Notes: a model not told the origin generated them from the letters alone. A stretch of 64,000 nt of DNA from Raphanus sativus (GCF_000801105.2 NC_079516.1:44558908-44622907); one strand, 5' to 3'; positions 35,105-48,712 are shown, numbered from the stretch's first letter. Translations and numbers: made by a program.

Positions 35105-36039
35105 TTTTTTTTAGAGGAGGAAAAGGAAAAAGACAGCTTTTTCAGATTTATAGAGGATGTCCGAGTAAGGCGGTGTCACGCGGTGCAACTGAAACGGGAA
35201 ACTCAATGTCCGATTTATTGAGATCCGGCCCGAGTATAGAACTGGAAAGAAATGTTCGGTTCTTTTTCTCGGGTTTGGAAATCCATTTGATGTTTAATTT
35301 GGGCCGACAGATCTGATCCCCTAGCTTTCAAGTTTTGTGTGAGGAATAGTCTTCTTGGTTTATGCGATTTGCTGACCCATTCCCCTAATGTCGCTGTCAG
35401 TGTCATATAATCTTATTTTCCAAAATGTTAATAGACCTATTCTCTTATGTGTGTGGTATCCGTAGACCGTAGATGCACTTTAATATTGGAGATTGAATTT
35501 GTCTCAGAAGAAAGAAATAGTCTGATTCAGATCATTCGAGCTTCTATTCTCAGTACTGGTCTAAAAAAACAAGTAATATATAGAACTAAGTTTTCAAACA
35601 TTGTAATATTTGTTTGTTTATGGTGAGATATCCAGGTAGACATTGGAGCTTCCAGCAATTATTTTGTTTTATAATATGCAAAAATAAGAACGTAATTCTA
35701 CAGATTTCTGTCTGAAAAAAAATGATAATGCTTAATAGCAATTTCAACAGAAGAGAAGAACAAAAATCACTCTGAAAAGATTAACAATGAGATGGTAGTG
35801 AAAACAGTTTAGTTAAAAATGTCCCAACGTCCCCAACCAAATGAAACTTTCCTATGCTTCTTAAGATTACGCTTTTTTTCTTTCTATGCTCTCAAAACGA
35901 CTTTGCAGCGAGTTACATCTTCTAGGGGATGGATTCCATAAAGTTTAAAACTTGGTTCCTTAGAATGTGTAATGGGACGTTGGTCAAAGAATCCGAGTCA
36001 AAAACAATACCTCCTCCTTTGCTTTGCAATTTGCATCGA
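35105..36039. other. Intergenic region, probable promoter of the mitochondrial-protein gene
   Basis: No gene was recognised. The left part (35105-35220) is GC-richer and probably the leader and promoter of the gene on its left. The right part is the 3' flank of the glycosyltransferase. The open frame at 35215-35406 has no domain. Confidence 0.5.
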
Positions 36040-38155
36040 TCAATCAAAACCACTCGTGTATTTGGGAAAGAGATCCATCAGTTTATCGAGAGCATCTGCG
36101 TGGAACTTCCTTCCAAAGAGATAGCAAGGTCTTTTGATTCCGTTCCACATGCATTGTGTCCATGTTACTATTCCCTGTGTTTAAGAAAAAAAAAAAAGGA
36201 GCATTCATTATTATAAGAGGACCAAACAAAACGGTAAATGTAGAACTGATTACAAGTGGTGTTTAGAAGCGTGTACCGTTCCTTCACTTGTTACGCGTGA
36301 AACTGCGTCGATGGACTGCAAAAGGTAGGTATACAAACCAATTTACATATCGCAATGGAAGCAAGCAGAGGAATATAGTGAGTCAGTGAAGAGACCAAAA
36401 TACCGTGAGGTTTTTAAGTAACTCGTGTGTGACAACTTCAGGCATGAATGTTCTTGGATGCCACTTTCCCTCAGACCAATCAACATATGTAAGAGTCCAG
36501 TTAGCAATGCCACCAGGATCAAGCATCTGAGAGATAATAATATATCACACCAAATTATATTATATTATAGATAAAAAACAAAGTACAAAAAGAAGATATT
36601 CTCACATAGAAGAATGTTGGCAGGTAGTGTTCATCAGCAATGCAGTTCTTGTTACTCTCTACACCTGGCTGCAGATAAATAACAATAAAACCTTCCTATT
36701 AATTAATATAACTGAGAAAACAAAAGTAAGCAACATGTGGTAAGGCCACCATACTCACCCCACAGTAGTCCCGGAACTTTGAGTAGTATAGATTGTCTGC
36801 CATAGTCATGACAGCATGCTGACGTGTCATGGAGAACCACTGCAGCCATAAAAAACTTGTTGAAAAACTCTCTCTCTCTCTCTCATGCATATTAATGAGA
36901 TGGGTGCATTGCCAAAACTGGTCCACAAAGAGTTCCTAATTTTTCTCATACCAACCAATGAAACAGTAATTATTATTACCTGTGAACCCTTTCTAAAATC
37001 TTCCTTTGGAATTTCGGGCAACATGTGATCCATATGCCTGCCGATTCCATGTGGACCAGGATCGTCAAAGCTGAAGGGCAAGAGAACATCATATATTACT
37101 ACAGAGAAATCTGGAAAACATGTGTTATTAAAGTTGCAGCAACTTGAACAAAAATGACTTTTACCAGTCAACATTGCTAACATTGCTGTACATCATATAG
37201 TTGTACATGTAATCAAAACTTCGAAGCGGCACACAACTGCAAGAGAAAGAAACAAGAAACACTCTCAAGTTATAATCAAGTGAAGAGAGAGAGAAACAAA
37301 AGTTGGTGGAATATTGATTTTTACCTATCAGAGAGCAATACAAATTGCTGGTTCTCAGGATCTTTAAGAGCACTTGTCAACAAACGTCTCTCGGCGTCAA
37401 TCATTGATATTCTACCCCATACCACCTTCACAAGCATATGAAATTTATTACAGAAGCAAGAGAGGAAATTATGACTAGTCATTCTACAAATATAGAGACA
37501 GACAGAAAGAGAGAGAGAGAGACCTCATCACTTCGAATTTCACGGCTAAGAAAGTAACGACTGGTGTGAACCGGCGTATCCTTTGATGCATGGATATACA
37601 CAGAGAATTTCCCCTCATGACCCTGTTGAGGGAGCGATAAAAAAAGCACCAAAACCAAATAAGTTGAAGAAAGAATCATATAAACACAGATATATATTCT
37701 TAACCTTTTGCAAGTAATCACAATTTGATGCAAAGGAAAAGAAGTTTGGGAAGTTTAACCTGGAAAAAGAGGTCCCATAGCTTTTCAAAAGGCAAAGTCC
37801 CCGGAGTTAAGAACATAAACGCAATCTTAGAAGTCTTTTTAATAACACGAGGGGAGCTCAATATCTCCCTAATCACCACACGAGCTGAAATCTCGTCATC
37901 AGAAAACTCCCTAGGAGAGGGTGGAAGCCAATCAGTAAGCCCTTTGCATCCTTTGGAAGATAACATATAACAAGCAGCTCTTCTGTGATGAGGGAACACG
38001 TAAGCACCGATTGCAAACATTGTTATCAGAGAAACCACTGCCATTATCCATACTGGCTTCCTTGTTGTTGTAGGAGGAGGAGCACGGTGCCGAGCTCCAG
38101 GCAAAGACTGCGTATAACTTGTTCCGCATAGACGCCACCCTTTAACTGCCTTCAT
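36040..38155 (-). CDS. DUF266/GT14-like Golgi glycosyltransferase (BC10 type)
   Basis: Ten exons, all open, giving about 400 residues. Boundaries resolved: 38155-37760, 37622-37524, 37425-37325, 37236-37165, 37070-36980, 36839-36759, then exons near 36669-36607, 36527-36405, 36318-36277 and 36182-36040. A type II membrane anchor (VWIMAVVSLITMFAIGAYVF, residues 35-54) is followed by the core-2/I-branching domain: KIAFMFLTPGTLPFEKLWD, GKFSVYIHASKD, VWGRISMIDAERRLL, FVLLSDSCVPLRSFDY, GSQWFSMTRQHA, NCIADEHYLPTFF, ending RKFHADALDKLMDLFPKY. Plant BC10-type proteins act in the Golgi on cell-wall glycans or glycoproteins; the exact reaction is unproven. The end differs from the frame that runs through 36216 on the other strand. 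Intron 6 carries a CT microsatellite near 36867-36884. Confidence 0.9.
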
Positions 38156-40330
38156 CTCGTTTTTTAAAAGAAAAAAGAAAAAGACAACTTTATTGCATTA
38201 CTGCAACTGCTCAGCCCTCAAGTATTCTCAGGAGGAAGGAACAAGCTTCTTCTTCAGCTACAACGAGGAAAGTTCCACTTGGAAGCAAGCTTGAACCAAT
38301 CAAACCTAAAGTTACATATATTAAAAAAAAACATTCAGACCAAAACACAAAGAACCTATAATATAGAAACGTGGAAGAACATAAACTGAAGAAGATGCAA
38401 CTTTAAACACTAAACAAGATCAAGAACTAAAATTAGATAGTCTCTCTAGTATATCCAAGCTGGGCCAAAATAACAAATGCCAAACAAATATAAATATCTA
38501 GATTTTTGGTGGAAGATAATATCTCAAAGTTAAGTTCTTATCCTGAAGATATAAAACACACAACTTCACCTGTTCTCTTCTCTCAGTTTCCAATTTTACA
38601 GATACAATAGTAAGCATAACAGGTGAATGATCCAAATAGAATGAAGTTAAAGACTCAAACGTACATTGACAAATTCAAATTAGTACCAAGAACAAAAGTC
38701 AATGCTATATCCAACCAAACCCCAAAGAAAAGTCAAAACCCATCGTGACATCTTCTCTAATACACACAATCAGCATTGCTTCAAGGCAAACATCTCCACT
38801 CAAATCATTACCAAAAGTTCATTCTAAAGAAATCAAATCTGATCTCTTCTAAAAAAAAAAAAATCGAACCTGGATCAAAACGGCGGCGGATCACAGAGAC
38901 CGCGAGCTTTGTTTGTTTCCGACAAAAAGATCTAAGAAGAAAAAAATCACAACTCTCAGCGAACGAACGAACAACTGAGAGGAACACACAGTCGATAGAG
39001 AGAAACGTACTGTATATAAATAAATCTCGGTGGGAGGGGAGTATACGTATCGATGTCTATGCACCACCGCACTCAAAAACGTTTCCTTTCGGTTTTAATT
39101 TTGATTTCTGATCCCTTTGTCTCTCTCTCTTTATAAAACGTATGGACTCCGTACACCAAAGAAGAAGACGATGTCGAAGAAGAAGAAGAACAAGTCTCTT
39201 CGCTTCAGAAACAGGAGTGGTCGACGACACATTTAATTATTATTTTATTTATTTATTTTGCCAATCAATAATTATGAAGTTTTTCTATATTTAATGTGAC
39301 GTGTACATTTATAATTGGTTCTTGTGTATATTCCCTACCAACATGAGACCGCGTGTGTTTCAAAACTTTAGATTCAGTCATAGGCATATATGTACCCGGA
39401 CATTTGGTTTCTTGGTTCGGTTATGCCCAGTGTCTTTTCTAGGTTTGAAAAAAATGTTTCTTTTTTTTTCTTGATCAAAAGAAAATGTTTCTTTTTAATT
39501 AATTTTAGAGACTCTCATTGGTTCATAAATTATTCATGAATTTATATAGGACTCATATGTTAAGGATGAACAAAAAAAATTAAATTGATTATAGTTACGT
39601 TGGTTCTACTCTATTAGGTTTAGTTCGATTTCTACATTCATCTATGTAAGTCACATCTATTAATTGGTTGGTCGATTTTGTCTCAAGTGGAAGGAAGGCG
39701 TGTTAGATTGATATTTTTCATGACATGTGCGTCCTAGTTTTCTCCTCACCAAATTCCTTTTTTTTTCTTCTCAACAAATTCTAACATCTAAATTCTTAGG
39801 ATTCTGGTTTTAGTTTTTGAAATTATTTACAAATTCATCCCATTTTCTTTCTAAAACTATTTTTATTATTTTCGACAACTATTTATTCAACCAATTAGAA
39901 TCAATGATTTTGTAATGGTACATTTTAAATAAGGAAATATGAGTTTATGGGTGAGAAAAAAGGAAGATATCAGTATATCATGGTAATATCATGGTAACAA
40001 GTATATTTATCTACCATGCCAAACAATTTTATTTACAAATAAAAATAAAACCATAAATGTTAATTAATTATAGCATTTATTTTCGGTAAAGGTTTAGCAT
40101 GTCCATCTTAAAAAAAAACCAGTTTTTTAGAACAATCTAAACTATTAATCTAAACTATTAAGCCTGAAGTACACTTAGCTATGTCTCCTTAATTTTGCAC
40201 AAAAATTACCATGGAATACCACTGGATTAATAATTAAAAAATAAATATAAATTAACATTATTCTCTAATTAGATCGACGTTTAAGACAAAAAAAATCAAC
40301 GATAGTTCTGTAACCAAAGTACCAAACTCA
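38156..40330. other. Promoter and 5' UTR of the glycosyltransferase, then gene-free DNA
   Basis: 38156-39200 should hold the promoter and leader of the glycosyltransferase, with a GAAGAAGAAGAAGAA-type stretch near 39163-39190. 39240-40330 is AT-rich with no recognised feature. Open frames at 38776-39111 and on the other strand are not supported. Confidence 0.5.
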
Positions 40331-41560
40331 ATACCTTCGTCTTCTTCTTGCTCTCATCACGCTGGTAATGGGAGACTCAAAACTAGGATCGTGATGGCTA
40401 ATATCACGATTCTATACCCAAACTCTCTTCTCCTTCGTCTTCTTCCTCTCATCAATCTGGTCAGAGATTATCACTTAATTCTCCCTTTTATCTCTCTTGA
40501 TAAATATATCCTTTAAGGTTTTATAGGTTTCTTCTGGGATTTAGGGCTTGATGGAAAAAAAATTCAAAGTAGGTTTGTTTAGATTATCGTTGAATCTTTT
40601 CGTAGTTATTCAGTTTTGAGTTATGGGTAAAACTTAAGCTTGATGTGATCCAGATTGTAAGAACAAGATCTTTGCCTGAGGTTGTATGAAATTATGAGAG
40701 ATTGCTCTGTTTAGTTTTCTTACACTCATAGTCTCTTCCTGGATGATTTAGTTATTACCAATGGACACAAGAATCTGATCTAACACCATGAGAGTTTCAG
40801 GTCATCACTGTTGGAATCGTGGTGGATCTGATCTAAGCAAGATATCTGAGAAGCTTGGCAAAAAAGGTAACTAATGTTTATCAGATCCAGAAAAAAAAAC
40901 TTTACTTTGTTCATAGAAATCCGATTTGATATCTTAATACATGATCTTTTCCATACATTGATGAGAATGGTCACTCCTTTCTTTTGTTCTTTGTTATATA
41001 TATGCTGTGACTATAGAGACTTTCTCTGCTTCAAATTGTTGACTAGCTAAATCCATCAACAACAAAGATACACAAGAGCTTTGTCTATTCGGATAGCTGC
41101 TGATCATTAGTGTGTTTTGATTTCTCTGAGTCTCTGTCTTTATCTGGTTTTCTTTCTAGGGAATCTAAGATTGATTTTAACAGTGACGACCTGACACAAG
41201 AATCTGGTTTTCTGAAAGATGTGCCTTATAGAATCTCATGGTGTTTTTACCTCTCACTTCATCTCTCTACTCTCTTCTTCTAACTTCATCTCTGTTTCTT
41301 CTTTACTTTGGTTTCTTACATTTAGCTATTTGTTTTTTATGTTTTCGTTTGAGTTATGGATTTGAATAGCTGGATCTTGAATGTTGGTTTTATCAAATAA
41401 TAATGCATTTAGATTAAGTTCTTTATAGCTTTTCTAAGTTTCTATATATACATCTAATTTATTTTCTATTGAGAGCCATGCACCATTTAAAACCCAGGTT
41501 ATTGAGTATTGAGTTTGCCAATGATCCCCCTAAGTAAGTATCTTTCTTGCTTCTTATTCA
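40331..41560. other. Unassigned, partly gene-like stretch before the COV1-like fragment
   Basis: Splice-like and CTTCGTCTTCTTC-rich text occurs twice (about 40337 and 40433), suggesting an old duplicated leader. I could not build an open reading frame joining it to the COV1-like exon. It may be the remains of the same captured or decayed gene. Confidence 0.35.
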
Positions 41561-41561
41561 C

Positions 41562-41628
41562 AGGTGGTGTCTTGCTTCCAGTGGCGATTGCTTTCTATGT
41601 GATGTGGTGGTTCATTCATTTTGTTACT
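41562..41628 (+). pseudogene. Fragment of a COV1/LCV-like (DUF502) membrane protein exon
   Basis: After an acceptor-like TTCACAG the frame reads GGVLLPVAIAFYVMWWFIHF, which closely resembles the first membrane span of CONTINUOUS VASCULAR RING and LCV proteins. The family continues VDGFFSPIY, but here homology stops after HFV and a TAA follows shortly. No other part of the gene was found nearby. This is recall-based, not searched. Confidence 0.55.
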
Positions 41629-41756
41629 GCATCACCAGCTATGGTTTGGAAACGCTAAAAGACTTATTAATTTTCAATATCTTAGAGTAATTATCTTGCA
41701 TATAAACAGTTATATATATAGTTTGTTACAGTTATATTTATAAGTATAAAATTACA

Positions 41757-42332
41757 TCTTTATGCCACTAATATTAAAACTCAGAGTTTTGACTTAAAAT
41801 GAACCAAAACCTGTTTAACTTCCTTACGAAACCGTCCCATTGATTTTACATTGGAAATAAAAATTTGGGCTTCCATTATGTACAGATAGGCCACATTTCT
41901 TTTTTTTATATATAAATTTGATGAATCATTCTTACTATTATCACAAAGTGGTCCAATTAGTCATCTAATTTTTTGTTGGGCTTCCTATATTTAATTACCC
42001 ACATTATAATTATATTTTTTTCACTTTCAAATAGTTTTTGTTATTACTGTTTAAAAACTATATAATTATAATTTTATAATCTACTTAAAAATTACATGCT
42101 TGAATAAAAAAATAAAACACCCACTATAATTTGTTATTACTCAGATATTAAGAACAAATTAATGTTAAAATTACAAGATAAAATTAAAAACTCTAAAGCA
42201 TCATATTTTATAATGAGTGTAATTGGATACTAAAAAACTGAACAAAATACATCTATCTCAAAACACAAGAAAAATATAACTTATAATTATTGGTAACTTA
42301 CACCCGTGCGGGCGCACGGGTCCAAAATCTAG
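41757..42332 (+). mobile_element. Non-autonomous Helitron (0.58 kb)
   Basis: The 3' end is strong: hairpin CCCGTGCGGGCGCACGGG, then TCCAAAAT, then CTAG, followed by T42333. The 5' end is less sure. I place it at TCTTTATGCCACTAATATTA after A41756, which resembles Helitron starts with TATTAAAAC. The interior is AT-rich and non-coding. Confidence 0.65.
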
Positions 42333-43208
42333 TTAGGTATTTATAACAAGGGAACAATTACATATACTTAAGTGATGTGTTCCAAAAAAAAAAAATTAAG
42401 TGATGTGTATTTTTTGTAGTGTACTTATTATTGTGTTCCTGCTATTACAATCGTGAAACTTAAACACTATACTAAAAGTTTTGCCGATTTGTTTGCCATT
42501 GATTGTCGAGATTCTTTGATTTGGATAATTTTGGTGAAAGGGATAAGCTAGAGAACAAAAGGGATTTATGAGGCATTGTTGTGGGAGGGAGGAGAAACGT
42601 GAATAAAAGGACGAGGAAGAGGAAGCCCATGTGTTTTCTCGTAGTGATACAGTTAGGAGATAATTTGGGCCAAGCTGAGAATATTTTGGCAGATATGGCA
42701 TGTCTCTTGTGACCTTCAATTTAGTTTATTTTAGTTAGTATAGATATGTATTTTGGTGCTATAGTACAGTTAGTACTTAGGTTGTCTGCTGAGTTATATT
42801 CATGATTGTTTGTGTTTTGACTAAAAACCATTTGTTACTTAAATTAAAAATGCAGAACATTGTCGGTATACATTTGAATTTTGCTGCCCAAATCGTTGCA
42901 TGTGATGTATATGGATAAGCTCAACTACTATGCATGTTAAAGCCATCTCAATAGAACACTTATAGTGTTTTTGTTTTTCATCATCTAAATGAACCTTCAG
43001 ACAATGATCGGGAGATGTGTGCATTAACTGTTATGCTTGATATGTCTATTGTTTGTGAATCTAAGTTACTGGCTTTCACTTTGGAAGCGATTAATTTTAT
43101 GATGGATGCAACTTCACAAATCCACATGGACATGGAAACATTACAAATTTAATCTCCCGTCTTTTAGTCTCTCTCAATTGATTTTGTAATTGCTTCGGCT
43201 TGTATAGC
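42333..43208. other. Gene-free stretch before the sugar-transporter relic
   Basis: The open frames on - at 42396-42719 and 42839-43024 have no domain or codon support. No repeat was recognised. Confidence 0.45.
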
Positions 43209-43535
43209 TCAAACAGAGAAGAACTCACTAATGACTTCAAATGGAATGCCTTTGGTTTCAGGGATTTTAAGGTACACAGAAGCCCATGAGATGCAACAGA
43301 CAATGCATACATTACAAACACACCAGCAAGTCCGATGGATCTAAGCAACATAGAGTGACTGTAAGAGACTAAAATGTCACAGATCCAGAACGTGAGCAGG
43401 CGAATGGCAATGCATATTCCACGTACTCAAGTTGGAAAGATTTCTGAGTAGAGTATGCTTGAAGTAGGACCGAAGCCCATCACGAATAAACATAAGTAGA
43501 GAACAACGATTATTGTTGATAATACCACATGTATA
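43209..43535 (-). pseudogene. C-terminal relic of a tonoplast monosaccharide transporter
   Basis: The minus strand reads VVLYLCLFVMGFGPTSSI, then LYSEIFPT, a TGA stop in place of Arg, VRGICIAIRLLTFWICDI, LLRSIGLAGVFVMYA. After a frame change it continues CCISWASVYLKIPETKGIPF and EVISEFFSV to a stop at 43209. PETKG and the SEIFPT-VRG block are signatures of MFS sugar transporters, closest to the TMT/MSSP group. At least one stop and one frameshift, with all upstream exons missing. Confidence 0.82.
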
Positions 43536-43756
43536 GATTCGACTATTATTAAAGATGTCATCAAGATTGGAATCGTAATGGGCAACAACGTCCTGAATAA
43601 GGCAATATTGTTTAAGTAGGTTGTAAATTATATGAACCCAGTCTTCCACATGTTTTATTATCAACTAAGTGTGCTGTCCGCGTATGCGGACATAATTCTC
43701 TTTCGGATATTTATTAGTTTATGTTTTACTAATTCAAAAACCATCCTGACAATTTA

Positions 43757-44511
43757 TCCCTTAGACTATATTTAATAAGTGATTTTGCCATATGTCATTC
43801 TTACAATCATTTTCAGAAAAATAATGTGACATGGCTAATAAAATTGATGACATGACTAATAAAATTGATGACATGGCTTATAGAATAATATGACATGGAC
43901 AATTACATTTAATGTTAATTTATATTTTTGGTAAACTTTTAAAATATGGTAAAAACTCATATATTACATTTATTGTCTCTTTATATTTTGGAAACTTTTT
44001 TAGAATATGGTAATAACACATAAATCATCATTAAAATAAAAAATTCAACTATAGCATCTAAAATTCCGAAATATCATTTAATTATTTATTTTAAAATTAT
44101 AAAATTTTCAAAAATGTATACAATTTTTTAACAAAATTATAAAATTAAAAATCATAAATCATTAGTTTCTTATATACTGTATATCTACAAATTTTACAAG
44201 TATTGTTTAATTTTAATTTTTGAAAGTTATGCAATTTTTACATATTTATTTAATATATTTAATTAAAATAAATAGATAGAAAAATCTATCTAATATTAGA
44301 ATTTTAAATATATACATGCATATTCTTAAATATAATTTAAAATAAATAAAATTGTTTTTATCTTTATTTTTATGTTTAGTTAAATCAAATTTATACTAAA
44401 TATTGATAAGAAAAAAATTACAATATTTATAAAAAATAAATATAATTTATATTTATCTGTTAAAATATATTTTAATTTTTTTTACTGCACATGGTGCCGG
44501 AAAACACCTAG
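43757..44511 (+). mobile_element. Non-autonomous Helitron, copy A of a twin pair (755 bp)
   Basis: Begins TCCCTTAGACTATATTT after A43756. Ends with a short hairpin GCACATGGTGC, ten bases, then CTAG, followed by T44512. Near-full-length relative of 48821-49577 in the same orientation. Contains repeated ATTGATGACATG motifs near the 5' end. Confidence 0.8.
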
Positions 44512-44639
44512 TTATTTATATTTTCAAAAATTTTAAATCAAATAAATTATTTATATATGAAAAATTTTATTATTAAGTTATATATATGCTTATTATTGTT
44601 AAATTTTTGGAAACACTAATATATTAGAAATATTTTAGA

Positions 44640-45830
44640 AAAGTTTTTATACAAATGTTTTGATTAATATTTAATTATAAATTGTTTTATATCTTATTTT
44701 TTTACTTTTATAATATAAAAATTATTTTAATATAACAACACAATATATAAGAACTATCTTATTTAAAAAGAATTATATTAATATAAATTCGTTTTTAAGT
44801 ATATAATAAATTTGAAAATAATAGTATATATATAGATAAATTGTTTTATATCTTATTTTTAAATTTTATAATAGAAATAACTATTTTAAGATAACAGTAC
44901 AAATTTATTATTTATTCTTTCAAAAAAAAAAAATTAAATTATTTATATATGAAAAATGTATCATTAAGATATATAAGCTTATTATTGTATAAAAATTTAG
45001 AAAACACTAACATATATTTTAGAAAATATTTTAATACAAACGTTTTAGTTTAAGTAACATATTTTATTATAAATTGTTTGATATCTTTTTGTTTTAATTT
45101 TATAATATAAATAATTATCTTAAGATAACAACACAATATATAAGAATTATCTTATTTAAAAAAAATGATTAGTATACATTTGTTTTTATTATATATAAAA
45201 ATTTATTAAGGATATCATCGACTTTAACTTTTAACGTGAGATCTCCGTTGCGAAAGATCACTTCGCAAATAATAGTTTAAGATAACAACAAAATTTAATA
45301 TTTATATTTTCAAAAAAACAAAATATTAAATTAGTCATATATGAAACAATTTATCATTAAAATATATATGTTTTTATTGTATTAAAATTTTGAAAACACT
45401 AACATATTAGAAATATTTAGAAAATATTTTTATACAAATGTTTTAGTTTGATTAATATTTTATTATAAATTGTTTTATATCTTTTTTTACTTTTATAATA
45501 GAAACAATTATGTTAAGATAACAACACAATATATAAGCATTATCTTATTTAAAAAGAATCAATATTATTAATATAAATTCTTAAATAATAATATAGATAT
45601 AGGTAAACTGTTTTATATCTTACTTTTAAAATTTATAATAGAAATAATTATTTTAAGATAACAACACAATATATAAGGATTATCTTATTCAAAAAAAATA
45701 TGATTAGTATAAATTTGTTTTTATTATATATAAAAATTCTTTAAGGGTATTATAGATTTTAACCGCTCTAACTTTTAACGTGAGAGCTCTGTTGCGAAAA
45801 AATATTTCGCAAATAATAATATAGATAGAT
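44640..45830. repeat. Tandem AT-rich repeats with TTGCGAA hairpins
   Basis: A unit with ATAAATTGTTTTATATCTTA, then AAGATAACAACACAATATAT, then AAGAATTATCTTATTTAAAA-like text recurs at about 44685, 44840, 45075, 45470 and 45625. Two longer units end in near-identical hairpin text: AACTTTTAACGTGAGATCT followed by GTTGCGAAAGATCACTTCGC at 45227-45266, and the related form at 45770-45816. Probably the remains of nested terminal segments of one element family. Confidence 0.65.
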
Positions 45831-47640
45831 ATATTATAGTATCTTTTTTTTGAACAACAATATATTATAGTATCTTCAAACTTGAAAAAAGAAATATCGC
45901 ACGACCAACTTCAAATTTATCATAATCACGAAGTATCCTTTACAAAATAGCTATTAATAAATTTATTAGTTGTCATTTTGCCCCAAGAAAATTATTAGTT
46001 GTTTCTGAGCCTGGGCAAGAAAAAAAAATAGAACCAAAAGAACCGAACTGAAACTAAATCGAAATATTGAAAACATGTATAACCGGATCGAAGCTCTCAA
46101 ATATCCAAATGGTCATATATTTCTATATTTGAAATAAACGAACCAAACCGAGAATGAATGGGTACCTGAGTATATAAAAGTATTAATTATATATACATTT
46201 ACAAATAACATAATTAAATATATATATATATATATATAATTTAAAAATCTATTAAAAGTATCTGAAACTATTTGAAGAAAACTAAATTATTACAAAGATT
46301 CGAACTACCCGAAAATATTTAAAAGTATATGAAAGTATTCGTATTTTTTATCCAAGTAATTAAAAATATCCACTAGTTTTATCCGAATCATTCTAGTTAT
46401 TTGATATTTTATCTAAATACCTAATATTTAATATAAATTACCCAAAATAACCAAACCGGATATCTTTTTGTTATTAGTTTTACTATTCAAGCTGAACAAA
46501 ACCCAAAATTGTTCGAACTGAAACGAACCAAAAAAAAATCAAGTAGTAAATAGATCTTGTAGTCCCCTACCTAATACCGAAGTATCCAAACCGAACTGAA
46601 CTAAAACCCAAAATGCCCTAACTTTTGTAAAGATGGTAACTTTGGCTGCATTTATGCAGCCTTTCCTTTCTCTTTTATGAAGTATCAATCAAATCTCTTA
46701 TATATTATATGACAAATATTACAATTTTTGAACTATGATATTTTTCATCACTAGAATGATTTGTAAAATCTTTAGAAAGTAGATTGTTCATCTAAAAATA
46801 TATTAAGATTTTCATTAAAATACTCATAGAATTAATTATATGTATATAAAATATTTTTCTTTGTTTTTCTTAGATAAAATATCAAAATTATCTAATGTGA
46901 TTAAAATATACATGACAATTAATGATTTTGAACAATGAAGAGTTAGCAATTTGTATATTCTCTGTCGCTTTTTCAATTTTACACTACTAAATAAATTAAT
47001 CAATCATATTAACCAATTTGTATGTTTTATTTGATTTTTTTAAACAACTATAAATTAATAAAACTATTAAAGTCCCATAGTGAAAATTTTGTTTTCAATG
47101 ATTTAATTTTTTTGTTATTAAAAGTACAGATGATCATTTAATAATAGTCATATTAAAATATTATATATATGTTAATGTCATTTAAATTTAATTATATAAT
47201 ATAAATAGATGAAAGTGATTGTTTTGATTTATTTACCACAATATAATTCTAAAAATAAAATGATTGTTTTGATTTATATATTTGCGCCAATTTATTATAT
47301 ACATAATAGTTAATGACTTATAATTACTCAACATATACTATTATTTTATTATTTATAATATGTAAAACAATATGTAAAAGAGTATAAATAAATATTTATA
47401 TATATATAATATTTATCCTGTGCAAAATCTAGTCCTTATTACTTTTGGTGACAATTCTTTTTTTTTGGTCAAACCTTTTTTTTAGTGACAATTGTTAAGC
47501 TTCTTCGTTTTTACTTCTCTACATAACAAAGCTCTTTTGAGGTATTTCATTTAGAAACGATAAATTCTAGAGCATCAGGAATGTATGTTTTAAGTTTGCT
47601 TTCACGTACTACTAATAAGTAATACTAAGTATTAACACTA
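45831..47640. other. AT-rich gene desert
   Basis: Holds degenerate ACCGAAC-type low-complexity DNA (46010-46610), an (AT)n microsatellite near 46217-46239, and AT-rich filler. No gene, RNA gene or complete element was recognised. Confidence 0.5.
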
Positions 47641-48285
47641 TCTATCTTATTAAAACAGAAACATTCTGTTGGACCTAACATTTATTTATAAGTTTTTAAA
47701 TTAAATACACCTTTATACTTTATAGTTAAACCTACATTAAATCACTAATGTTCATTTCTTTATACTACTATTCATGTTTCCAAACAATATACTTATTTCT
47801 TTATACTACTATCAATGTTTCCAAACAATATATTTTTATACTACTATCAATGTTTCCAAACAACAAAATAATTAATCTTAATATTTTATATCTATCATTT
47901 TCTTTTTAAAATTTTGTAGAACATCATAATTTCTTAAATTGCAAAATAATGAACTTTAAAATTTGGATTATAAGATTACAAATTATGAAACTATTACAAT
48001 TTAAATCAAATTAGATTACATATTGGTCATCCATCAGTTCAATCGGTTAGTCTCGGATTTTAGTGATTTTTGTTAATATGAATATTTTAAAAACCTAAAT
48101 TGAATTGTCAGATCTCTGGATTAACCGGTATAATCACAATCGGGTTGAATTTAGAAACACTGGTTTAAATGCAAAAATATTTTAAATATTCTCTTTAAAA
48201 GTTACCAAAATATTTGTTAAGTTATTAGTGAAAATTTTCATCGTAAAATATTCCGCGCTTCCAAAAAGCGCGGGTCATAATCTAG
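47641..48285 (+). mobile_element. Non-autonomous Helitron (0.65 kb)
   Basis: Begins TCTATCTTATTAAAAC after A47640. Ends with stem CCGCGCTT/AAGCGCGG, then GTCATAAT, then CTAG, followed by T48286. Its 5' end matches that of the 25832 and 56550 elements. It includes three tandem ~48 bp units at 47755-47865 around CTACTATCAATGTTTCCAAA. Confidence 0.82.
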
Positions 48286-48475
48286 TTATTTATTATTATA
48301 TGACGTTGAAAAATGTACAAAGCAGATGTGATATGTATGTTCAGTCTTTTATTTGCATTGACCAAAACCATTGGAAGTAATCATCAGCTTTCCCCTAACC
48401 GACCAGACCAAACTCTTAACGATACCTTATCTTTCTCCATAATCATGTAACCCTCAAATTCATGTGCTCTCTCTT

Positions 48476-48712
48476 TTAATTTTGGTTAATACTGTACTCT
48501 CCTTTTTTTTAGTGTGCTATCCTTTTATTTGAATGTAATACTATGCTTTTCGATAAAAAAAAAAGTAAGTTCTTCACGGAGTAGTTTTTAAATGAAAACA
48601 TGAGCTAGTCTTTTAGTTTTGGTTAATAATGTACTCTCCTTTTATTTGAATGTAATACTATGCTTTTCAACTAAAAAAAACTAAGTTTATCACGGAGTAG
48701 TTTTTACATCAA
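48476..48712. repeat. Two tandem ~115 bp units
   Basis: TGTACTCTCC, TTTTATTTGAATGTAATACT, ATGCTTTTC and CACGGAGTAGTTTTTA recur in the same order in both units (about 48495-48590 and 48630-48712). Non-coding. Confidence 0.75.

Noticed and set aside
42396..42719. Minus-strand open frame of 107 codons
   Set aside because: Low complexity, no recognised domain, and just right of a Helitron end.
43671..43690. Hairpin GTCCGCGTATGCGGAC as a further Helitron end
   Set aside because: Not followed by CTAG or another CTRR; I could not find a matching start.
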